Below are positions 1 to 6,933 of a stretch of DNA of 32,466 bases, piece after piece. Within the stretch, counting starts at the first letter, position 1; each line of letters opens with the position of its first letter. Origin of the DNA: Desulfobacterales bacterium (GTDB lineage Bacteria; Desulfobacterota; Desulfobacteria; Desulfobacterales; 4be13). The stretch spans positions 1-32,466 of the forward strand of contig JAOZLU010000011.1 in the NCBI GenBank assembly GCA_029934695.1, given 5' to 3'. Position numbers and translations under genes: made by a program. The notes beneath the pieces were generated by a model, which did no database searches, was not told the DNA's origin, and saw only the letters and a list, made by a program, of their open reading frames with translations.

Positions 1-1
1 G

Positions 2-64
2 AGAGACTTCAAGCGTGGTCAGATATGGCTGGTCAATTTTGATCCGAGCTTCGGAAGAGGATGA
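2..64 (+). pseudogene. Truncated MazF/PemK-type toxin N-terminus (remnant)
   Basis: Reading from base 2 gives RDFKRGQIWLVNFDPSFGRG and then a TGA stop at 62-64. The core KRGQIWLVNFDPSFG is the characteristic first beta-hairpin of MazF/PemK-type mRNA interferases, which usually begin M-(x)-KRGxIxLVxFDPxxGxE and run about 105-115 residues. Here the similarity stops after about 20 residues, and the following sequence belongs to another reading frame and protein. The start codon lies upstream of the window. The inference is that a deletion or rearrangement joined the 5' end of a mazF-like gene to the next gene near position 55-62. No antitoxin can be seen because the window starts here. Confidence 0.6.
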
Positions 65-728
65 GGTGATTGACGAATATGAGGATTGGTTCTCTTCCGA
101 CGGAAACAGCTTTCAGACATCAAAGACAGTGGATAACACAGATTATGCGTTTGAAATGAACAGTGACTGTGAAGTCCATGTTTCAGGTAAATTATATGAT
201 CTGATGGCAGATTTCGAGTCCTTTCTTGAGAAACAGGACCTTAAAAAGAGAGAAGCGGAACAGACGGACTGGGATGAGAGAAAGGAGGATTGGCTCAGGC
301 ATATTGACAGATTCCACAAGACTGTTCAGAGATTTCTGAGGAAGTATCTGGATCAGGGAAAGGTGAGCATTGATTTCAGTCCGCTGACATTGAATGAGGA
401 GCATATCGGAAGTTATGAAACAAAAAAGCTTCACCTCACGATGGGGGGCTATGAAGTCGTATTTTCTCCCCTGGGAACACGCATGATCGGTTCCAGGGGG
501 AGGATTGATATGGAGGGGAGAGCAGGAAAGGTGAAGTTTCTCCTCGTTGACAAGGAATCGGCAGATATGTGGGGATATACAGGTGGGAGAGGCTCGAAAG
601 AAAAGGCTGCTGAAAAAAAGGCAGCCGGTCTTACATGGAAAATAGTGACACCTCCTCCCTCAGTCAGTCTCGTTGATCTGAATATGGAGAGTTTCTTTGA
701 TGCGCTGATGGAAGTGACAAATGGCTAA
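15..728 (+). CDS. Hypothetical protein, possibly 5'-truncated or chimeric
   Basis: I do not recognise this family. The frame is open to the window edge. The listed start is a GTG at 15, but the first ~16 codons (to about 62) overlap in another frame with a MazF/PemK remnant and are probably not native. The genuine protein seems to begin around DEVIDEYEDWF, so a GTG at 66 or the first in-frame ATG at 156 are alternatives. The middle is a charged helical stretch (LEKQDLKKREAEQTDWDERK) and the C-terminal half is beta-rich with Gly-Arg segments (GTRMIGSRGRIDMEGRAGK). There is no signal peptide or membrane segment. It is convergent with the MCP gene ending at 865. Nothing nearby suggests a function. 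Confidence 0.55.
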   Translation: MVRYGWSILIRASEEDEVIDEYEDWFSSDGNSFQTSKTVDNTDYAFEMNSDCEVHVSGKLYDLMADFESFLEKQDLKKREAEQTDWDERKEDWLRHIDRFHKTVQRFLRKYLDQGKVSIDFSPLTLNEEHIGSYETKKLHLTMGGYEVVFSPLGTRMIGSRGRIDMEGRAGKVKFLLVDKESADMWGYTGGRGSKEKAAEKKAAGLTWKIVTPPPSVSLVDLNMESFFDALMEVTNG

Positions 729-864
729 ACGGGTTCCTTTTTCAAATTCACAGTTGGACATACGGGAAATTTCGTACCATCATTCCGACACGGAGGCAGC
801 CTGAAAGAATATCCCAAATGAGCTTATTGTTCCCTTGACAAAAAAAACCGGGTTTCCTTCCTTT

Positions 865-3786
865 CTAATACCTCTCAAATTCCGCATCGTAATCGTAATC
901 ATCCTCTTCCTCCCGAGTCTTATCCATCTTTCCGAAACGACTTGAAATTTTGTCATCTGCTTTTGAGTTCTCTGTATCAGCATCTTCAAATTCTCGCCGG
1001 TTTTTAACCTTTAGCCGCCCCTTTGATGCACCTGCCCCGGTTCCCGAAGCGGGTGTTTTTTGGGCAGTGCTTTGTTCCGATGTTTTCCGGCTGGTGTCAT
1101 CAACTTTGAAAAATTCAATTACTCTCCGGAGCTGATCTGCCTGATCTGCCAATTTTTCGGATGTCAAAGCTATTTCCTCAGACGAGGAAGCCATTTCCTC
1201 AGATGACGCGGCATTTTGCTGAATCACCTGCTCCAACTCCTGAACCGCTTTGCTGATCTGGCCCGAGCCTGTATTCTGCTCATTACTTGCCGCACTGATT
1301 TCCTGGACCAACTCCGCTGTTTTCTGAATGTCCGGTACAAGGAGAGCCAGCATCTCCCCGGCTTTTTCCGCAACATCCACGCTGGAGCTTGACAACTCGT
1401 TGATCTCAGCCGCTGCGACCTGGCTCCGCTCGGCCAGCTTGCGAACCTCAGACGCGACCACTGCAAAACCCCGGCCGTACTCCCCGGCCCGGGCCGCTTC
1501 AATCGCGGCATTCAATGCCAGCAGATCTGTCTGGCGGGCAATCTCTTCGATAATTGATATCTTCTTGACAATCTCTCTCATCGTAACCACGGTTTCTGTC
1601 ACAGCCTTTCCGCTTTTCTGTGCATCTTGGGCGGATTTCAACGCAATTTTTTCCGTCTCAGTCGCATTATCCGCGTTCTGTCTGATACTGGCATCCATCT
1701 CCTCCATGGAAGCTGAAACTTCCTCAGCCGAAGCTGCCTGCTCCGAAGCTCTTTCGGACATTTCCTCCGCGCCAGCACTCATTCCCTCCACTCCTGAGTT
1801 CATCTCCGCACTGGCGTAGGCCACATTGTCTGCGGCATGTTTCACATCGGCCACAATGTCCTGAAGTTTCATTATCATTTGTCTCAATGCATCTGCCAGA
1901 ATGCCGGCCTCGTCTTTCTGATCCACATCTATTTCAGCGGTAAGGTTGCCCTCAGCCACTGACTTGGCAAAATTGACACCTTTAACCAGCGGTTCGGCAA
2001 TGCTTTTTGCAATAAACAAAGCGAAAAACGCCACAGCCACAGCAATAAACAGGCCAAAGAGAATTGTGTATCTGATCAGTTTGTAAATCGGCGATTTCAC
2101 CTGAGCTTCATCAATCTCCGCAGTCAGCACCCATATCGTATCTCCGACCTTTAACGGCGTGTATGCCGAAAGCACAAAGTTTCCATTATAGTCTCTGATA
2201 ATATCTCTTCCTGCTCTGCCGGAGAGTGCTTCTGTGACTGCATAGGTCTCAACACTTCCTGTGGCCGGATCATCAAAAGATGCCTTTACCGAATGATCTG
2301 TTTTATCCAAGTAGGAATCAGACCGCATAAGCTTGTCAGACCCCACCAGATAAGTTTCTCCGCTCTTTCCCATACCATCGCGCTGCTGCATGATGCTGTT
2401 GATTCCTTTAAGAGACAGTTGGAGGGCCACAATCAGTTCCGTGTCATTATTGTGAAGTACGGGTTGGGCAATAAAGGCGGCAGGTTCGTTGTTGGTTGGA
2501 GGATAAAGCTCAAAGTCGGCAATGCTGAATTTTTTGGTATCCAATACCTGCATGACCAGCCTGCCAAGCCCTGAGTCTGCATAAGGGCCGTTCAATATGT
2601 TTGTGCCGTACTCAGCCTCATGCCTGACAGAATAAAAAATCTCTCCGTCGGGATGGATCAGGAAAAGGTCATAGTAGCCGTATTTTCGTATATATTTGGA
2701 AAAGAAATCTTCCCGCTCCCCTTCCTGTTTTGGCGTAATTGCCTCTTCATAACTCATAGTGGTATTCATCATCCAATTCAGGCCGGGAATGTCCAGCGAA
2801 GTGTGACAAACAAGTTCCAAATATCCGGCACTGCCTGTTTTGACATCAGCTCCGGATTCTCCTGCCAGCCCCTTGTCAATATAGATGCCCGTCTTTTCCA
2901 TACCGAGTTTTCCCGCTTTGACCACCCTGTCGCTGCGATAGCCGGTCTTTCCGTCAAGTTTCCCCACGAGATAACTTTCACCTGTCTCTCCCATGCCTTT
3001 ACGCTGCTGCATAATGGCGTTGATTTTGTCAGGAGATATCTGAAACGCTATATATCCTTTCAGTACTCCGCTCTCATTCCGCATCTGCGCCATCATGAAA
3101 GCAGTGTAGTTTCCTCCGGAAGGCGCGTAAGGCTCAAAATCGGCAATGAGCATATCATCTTGGTCTGCTGATTTCGCAGCCTGAAAAGCCTTTCCCAGCC
3201 CCGAATTTTTCAAAGCACTATCCGGAATAATCATGCCAAGGTCAGACTTTCTGGCAACTGTATAGATAACATCGCCGTCCTCGCAGATAAGCAGGATATC
3301 ATTCCACTTGTTGTCCTTCGTAATACCCTTCATGCGAGAATCATACTTCTCGGCAAGGGCGTTCCATTCGGGTGTCAGCACTTTGCCTGTTTCCTCAAAC
3401 ACTTTGTCGAACTCAGTCAGCGCGTTCAGAACAAACGGATCATCCTTGAGAATACGCAACTGCGCTTTCATGATTTCAAAATAATCTCTGATATGCTCGC
3501 TTTTATCATGCTGCGCTGTTCTGAGCTTTTCAAAAGTTGCCTTTCTGAGTATTTCCACTGTTTCCACCAAGGCCCCTGTGTCGCTTCTGCGCTCGGCAAA
3601 GAACTCCTCTATCTGATTTTTTTTGATTTCACGCACATTTTCAAGGTGATTATAAGAACTCTCCATCAGAGTTTCCCATGCCTTCCAATTGCTCCACAAA
3701 CTGACAGGGAGAATGGATATAAAGCCTACAAACAGAAACAGCAGTATCAGCTTGGGTTTTATTTTAATGTCTTTCGATTTGATCAT
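865..3786 (-). CDS. Methyl-accepting chemotaxis protein with duplicated extracytoplasmic sensor
   Basis: A 973-aa transmembrane chemoreceptor. TM1 is at about residues 12-30, the large periplasmic part at 31-565, TM2 at 571-593, a HAMP segment from about 594 to 645, then the long signalling hairpin with its tip at 745-790 ([19 protein letters not shown], then [18 protein letters not shown]). The periplasmic part holds two related copies of a Cache-like block. Each contains IADFE-(x)-Y-(x)-P and, about 45 residues later, IMQQR-(x)-GMG-(x)-(S/T)GE(S/T)YLVG, at 211-275 and 418-482. An ATG 33 bases upstream is possible, but 3786 is preferred because GAGG lies 5-7 bases before it. The tail is acidic and lacks an NWETF-type CheR/CheB tether. 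This is the last gene of the minus-strand chemosensory cluster. The ligand is unknown. Confidence 0.95.
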   Translation of the reverse strand: MIKSKDIKIKPKLILLFLFVGFISILPVSLWSNWKAWETLMESSYNHLENVREIKKNQIEEFFAERRSDTGALVETVEILRKATFEKLRTAQHDKSEHIRDYFEIMKAQLRILKDDPFVLNALTEFDKVFEETGKVLTPEWNALAEKYDSRMKGITKDNKWNDILLICEDGDVIYTVARKSDLGMIIPDSALKNSGLGKAFQAAKSADQDDMLIADFEPYAPSGGNYTAFMMAQMRNESGVLKGYIAFQISPDKINAIMQQRKGMGETGESYLVGKLDGKTGYRSDRVVKAGKLGMEKTGIYIDKGLAGESGADVKTGSAGYLELVCHTSLDIPGLNWMMNTTMSYEEAITPKQEGEREDFFSKYIRKYGYYDLFLIHPDGEIFYSVRHEAEYGTNILNGPYADSGLGRLVMQVLDTKKFSIADFELYPPTNNEPAAFIAQPVLHNNDTELIVALQLSLKGINSIMQQRDGMGKSGETYLVGSDKLMRSDSYLDKTDHSVKASFDDPATGSVETYAVTEALSGRAGRDIIRDYNGNFVLSAYTPLKVGDTIWVLTAEIDEAQVKSPIYKLIRYTILFGLFIAVAVAFFALFIAKSIAEPLVKGVNFAKSVAEGNLTAEIDVDQKDEAGILADALRQMIMKLQDIVADVKHAADNVAYASAEMNSGVEGMSAGAEEMSERASEQAASAEEVSASMEEMDASIRQNADNATETEKIALKSAQDAQKSGKAVTETVVTMREIVKKISIIEEIARQTDLLALNAAIEAARAGEYGRGFAVVASEVRKLAERSQVAAAEINELSSSSVDVAEKAGEMLALLVPDIQKTAELVQEISAASNEQNTGSGQISKAVQELEQVIQQNAASSEEMASSSEEIALTSEKLADQADQLRRVIEFFKVDDTSRKTSEQSTAQKTPASGTGAGASKGRLKVKNRREFEDADTENSKADDKISSRFGKMDKTREEEDDYDYDAEFERY

Positions 3787-3890
3787 TTTGTCCTCTTTCC
3801 TACTCATTTTGTAGGGCAAATTTGCAATTTGCCCGGATGTGATTGCCTGTGCCGGACTGGGTTTGTGCGCCTGTGCCGGACGGAGTTACA

Positions 3891-3957
3891 AACCCCGTCC
3901 CGCAGTGGGGTCCCGCAGTGGGAAACCCCGTCCCGCAGTGGGAAACCCCGTCCCGCC
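3891..3957. repeat. 20-bp tandem repeat, 2.7 copies
   Basis: The unit TCCCGCAGTGGGAAACCCCG occurs at 3911-3930 and 3931-3950, with a partial copy before (3898-3910) and after (3951-3957). Each unit can pair with itself (CCCGCAGTGGG, a CCC...GGG hairpin). It sits between the second cheA and the MCP gene, and related GGACGGGRTT palindromes recur elsewhere in the window. Confidence 0.85.
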
Positions 3958-3994
3958 ATTTTTGCACTCCTTTTGCACTTGAACGTATAATTCC

Positions 3995-6106
3995 CTAAAC
4001 ACTGAACATCGCCTCATTTTCCACAGACTGAACCAGTTGTGCAGTATCAAGAATGAGTGCGACGGTTCCGTCACCCAGAATAGTCGCTCCTGATATTCCC
4101 TCCGCATCCTTGTAAAATTTGCCAATCGTCTTAATCACCGTCTGATACTGACCAATGACATGATCCACGCCGAATCCGATTCTGCCACTCTTGGCCTCGG
4201 CAACAACAACCTGCTTAACAGGAGGAAGGTCACCTTCAACCATGAAAGCTTCCCGCAAATCCAGATAAGGAATAATTTTTCCTCTGAAATTCATCATGTT
4301 CCGCCGCCTTGCCCTGGTCAGATCATCATGGATCAGTTCCACGCATTCTTCCACAACTGAAAGCGGCAATATAAAACATGTTTCTCCGATCTTCACCAGA
4401 AGGCCGTCAATAATCGCCAGAGTCAGCGGCAGCTTGAGGGTTGTGGTCGTCCCTTTTCCTTTTTTGCTGGTGATTTTCACAGTTCCCCTAAGTGCCTCCA
4501 CGGTGCGCTTCACCACATCCAAGCCCACACCGCGGCCGGATATGCCTGAAATCTTCTTTGCCGTTGAAAATCCAGGAGCAAATATCAGTGACAGGATTTC
4601 TTTTTCATCCAGATCCGCATCTTGCACAATCAGCCCTTTTTCCACAGCTTTGGCGCGGATCACCTCAGGGTCAATGCCCGCGCCGTCGTCGAAGACGCGG
4701 ATCAGCACATTGGGGCCGGAATGTTCCGCGGACAAACGGATTGTGCCCTGTCTCGGCTTTCCTTCCGACTCCCTGAAATCCGGAGATTCTATTCCGTGGT
4801 CTATGGTGTTTCGAATGATATGCACCAGAGGATCGTTTAACTGCTCAATAACGGTTTTGTCCAACTCTGTGTCGGCGCCTTCAATAATCATAATGGCTTC
4901 TTTCCCCAACTCATTGGAAAGATCGCGAACCAGACGTTTGAACCTGGCGAATGTCGCACCGATGGGCAACATACGGATACGCATTGTATTGTCACGAAGG
5001 TTTGCTGTCAGCCGCTGTACCTCCTCGGCGATGGAGAGCAGCTCGGGGTCACTTTGAAAAGATGCCTTCTGAGAAAGACGTGCCTGAACCGTGACCAGCT
5101 CGCCGACCAGATCCACAAGGCTGTCCAGTCTTTCCGAAGGAACCCTGATGCTTGACGATGAGGTTGATTCCTTACGCGTTTTCCGAACGGTCCTGATATG
5201 CTCCTGCTCGGCCAGGGCGGAGTCCACAGCACCCTGCTCAACCACTTCAGCCGCTACCAGCAACTCTCCGAGTCGCCTCTGCTCCTCCAGAACCGCCAGC
5301 AGTTCCCGGGTTGAAATATCGCCGCGCTCAATTAGAATCTCACCAAGTCTCTTGTAGCCTGTTTCATTCTCCGGCCCGCCTGCCTCGTCAATGATTTCGA
5401 TATGGATTTCACAGTCATCCTCAACAAATACAAACACATTTTCTATGGCATCAATTCCTTCTGAGGTGGTAAGAATGATATCCCAATATATGTAGCATTT
5501 TTCAGGTTCAATATCCTCTAATCGGGGAACGGCATTTGTCTGGGCCACAATTCTGGCTTCTCCGAGTTCCTGAAGTTCATTCAGCAAAAAGATCGGATTT
5601 GTGCCGTTGATGAAAATATCGGGGTCCGGGTGAAAGCGAATCCGGTAAGTGATATTTCCAGGTTTCAGATATCGGGCTTCAGGTTTCAGTTTCCGGATTT
5701 CAGATTCCTGTTCCTCCAAATCTTTTTCAGTATCTGGGAGAAACGCCCTGATCGCTATGATGATTTCCTCTGATATTGAAGTATCTGCTGTTTCTCCGCC
5801 CTCATTTGCGTCAAGCATCGCCTTTATCTGGTCCCGGGCAGACAAAGTCAAATCAATAAGCTCTTTGGTGACTGATATTTTCCCACCACGCACCAAGTCG
5901 AAAATCGTTTCCAGTTCATGTGTGAATTCCGCAATATCATCAAACCCGAACATCGCCCCCGACCCTTTAATCGTATGCAATGCCCGGAAAATACGCCCGA
6001 TCATACCTGTGTCATCGGGTGTTTCCTCCAGCTCCAGCAGGGATGCTTCAAGCTCGGCAAGAAGCTCATAAGCCTCTTCTCTGTATGTTTCTGTTTGTTT
6101 GTCCAT
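3995..6106 (-). CDS. cheA: Chemotaxis histidine kinase CheA with MshEN-like insert
   Basis: A 703-aa cytoplasmic kinase. Domains in order: P1/HPt (about 5-100) with phospho-His44 in ALHTIKGSG; a low-complexity linker; a P2-like segment at 152-240 (TYRIRFHPDPDIF, VFVEDDCEIHIEI); two RLG(E) motifs at 253-301 resembling an MshEN/T2SSE-N domain; P3 dimerisation (VPSERLDSLVDLVGELV, about 321-380); P4 ATPase with N box NDPLVHIIRNTIDHGIE, G1 DDGAG and G2 SGRGVGLDVVK; and a CheW-like P5 to the end. It phosphorylates CheY from ATP under MCP and CheW control. The start at 6106 is chosen for its AGGAG; an upstream in-frame ATG at 6166 lies beyond a heptamer repeat. It follows cheY by 63 bases, so it is probably cotranscribed. 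Confidence 0.97.
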   Translation of the reverse strand: MDKQTETYREEAYELLAELEASLLELEETPDDTGMIGRIFRALHTIKGSGAMFGFDDIAEFTHELETIFDLVRGGKISVTKELIDLTLSARDQIKAMLDANEGGETADTSISEEIIIAIRAFLPDTEKDLEEQESEIRKLKPEARYLKPGNITYRIRFHPDPDIFINGTNPIFLLNELQELGEARIVAQTNAVPRLEDIEPEKCYIYWDIILTTSEGIDAIENVFVFVEDDCEIHIEIIDEAGGPENETGYKRLGEILIERGDISTRELLAVLEEQRRLGELLVAAEVVEQGAVDSALAEQEHIRTVRKTRKESTSSSSIRVPSERLDSLVDLVGELVTVQARLSQKASFQSDPELLSIAEEVQRLTANLRDNTMRIRMLPIGATFARFKRLVRDLSNELGKEAIMIIEGADTELDKTVIEQLNDPLVHIIRNTIDHGIESPDFRESEGKPRQGTIRLSAEHSGPNVLIRVFDDGAGIDPEVIRAKAVEKGLIVQDADLDEKEILSLIFAPGFSTAKKISGISGRGVGLDVVKRTVEALRGTVKITSKKGKGTTTTLKLPLTLAIIDGLLVKIGETCFILPLSVVEECVELIHDDLTRARRRNMMNFRGKIIPYLDLREAFMVEGDLPPVKQVVVAEAKSGRIGFGVDHVIGQYQTVIKTIGKFYKDAEGISGATILGDGTVALILDTAQLVQSVENEAMFSV
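5661..5709. repeat. Heptanucleotide array inside cheA coding sequence
   Basis: Seven consecutive 7-mers (GGTTTCA, GATATCG, GGCTTCA, GGTTTCA, GTTTCCG, GATTTCA, GATTCCT on the plus strand) fall in the linker between the CheA P1 and P2-like domains. On the coding strand they encode the repetitive RKLKPEARYLKPG. Because 49 is not a multiple of 3, the array changes frame with each unit, which explains the mixed peptide. Confidence 0.7.
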
Positions 6107-6128
6107 AAAAACTCCTGTCTTGGGCAAG

Positions 6129-6150
6129 TTCCAAATTCCAAATTCCAAAT
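6129..6150. repeat. Heptanucleotide repeat TTCCAAA x3
   Basis: Three exact copies of TTCCAAA plus one base lie in the cheY-cheA spacer, just upstream of the cheA ribosome binding site. An in-frame extension of cheA through this array would add LEFGIWNLP, which is repeat-derived and is the reason for rejecting the upstream start. Confidence 0.8.
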
Positions 6151-6169
6151 AAATCCCATAAGACAAATT

Positions 6170-6541
6170 CTATCCCAGCACCTTTTTTGTCACAGACAGA
6201 AGTTGCTGTGGTTTAAAGGGTTTTACGATCCAGCCGGTGGCACCGGCTGCTTTGCCTTCCCGTTTTTTACTGACCTGTGATTCGGTGGTGAGCATGACAA
6301 TAGGGATAAATTTATAGGTGGGGTTGGCTCTTACCGCACGGATCAGTTCGATGCCGTCCATGTTCGGCATGTTAAGATCAACAAACATCATGCGGACACG
6401 ATACTGTCCCTTCAGTTTGGAAAGCGCATCCACACCGTCTGTCGCCTCCACCACGTCATATCCTGCTGATTTCAGGGTAAAGCTTACCATCTGTCGAATG
6501 CTGGCCGAATCATCCACTGTCATAATGAGTTTGCCCATCAT
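6170..6541 (-). CDS. cheY: CheY-type single-domain response regulator
   Basis: A 123-aa receiver domain with no output domain. The acidic pair is D10-D11 (MTVDDSASIRQMV), the phospho-acceptor is D55 (MFVDLNMPNMDG), the conserved Thr is at 85-86 (VMLTTES) and the Lys is K107 (IVKPF). The residue at the switch aromatic position appears to be W104 (GATGWIVKPF), where Tyr or Phe is usual. The ATG overlaps the stop of the STAS gene by 4 bases, so the two are translationally coupled. It is the only CheY for two CheA kinases in the cluster and would carry phosphoryl groups to a motor or another target. Confidence 0.96.
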   Translation of the reverse strand: MMGKLIMTVDDSASIRQMVSFTLKSAGYDVVEATDGVDALSKLKGQYRVRMMFVDLNMPNMDGIELIRAVRANPTYKFIPIVMLTTESQVSKKREGKAAGATGWIVKPFKPQQLLSVTKKVLG

Positions 6542-6882
6542 TTATCCCCTCCTATCCACAAACAGCTTTCACAGCTGTCCGCAGTGCATCCCCTGTTTCG
6601 GGTATATCCCGCATCTTTCACAGTCTGTCTGAACACTTGGGATTCCTCGCTGTCCAATATCAGATTTTTATTTAAATTCATGGCAGTGCGGTGAGCTGAA
6701 CATAGGAGCTGAAGACAGGAGAGATCAACCTCCGTGACTGCTTCAAGCCTGATATGCACATTTTCTGCGCTCTCCAGCGATGTTATCAGCATCGTTCTCA
6801 GTTCAGCCGCACGATCTATGGTGAGTTCACCGCCAATGGTCAATATTCCTCTGTCCCCTGATGGTTCCAGCTTAAAGTTCAT
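6538..6882 (-). CDS. STAS-domain protein (anti-sigma antagonist-like)
   Basis: A 114-aa protein with a SpoIIAA-like STAS fold: GILTIGGELTIDRAAELRTM, then the helix-start motif VDLSCLQLLCSAHRTA, where Ser55 sits at the usual regulatory serine position. The C-terminal tail contains C99, C104 and C107 (GCTADSCESCLW), which is not part of the ordinary STAS fold and could bind metal or form disulphides. It overlaps cheY by 4 bases. Related STAS proteins occur in chemotaxis operons of delta-type bacteria, where their role is not well defined. The position suggests a partner of the kinase or receptor complex. The start at 6882 follows AAGGAGG. Confidence 0.88.
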   Translation of the reverse strand: MNFKLEPSGDRGILTIGGELTIDRAAELRTMLITSLESAENVHIRLEAVTEVDLSCLQLLCSAHRTAMNLNKNLILDSEESQVFRQTVKDAGYTRNRGCTADSCESCLWIGGDK

Positions 6883-6933
6883 GATACCCCTCCTTAAACA
6901 AAAAACAAATAAAAAAACAAAAACCTGAAACCT

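Noticed and set aside
844-854. Terminator for the MCP gene (AAACCGGGTTT with T-run on the minus strand)
   Set aside because: The stem is too short to leave a usable loop, although the T-run is present.
1328-1819. 163-aa plus-strand ORF opposite the MCP signalling domain
   Set aside because: Shadow of the Ala/Glu-rich coiled coil; no independent start signal.
4296-5057. 253-aa plus-strand ORF opposite cheA
   Set aside because: It is antisense to well-conserved kinase domains, and its composition (Ser/Arg-rich) is typical of a shadow frame.
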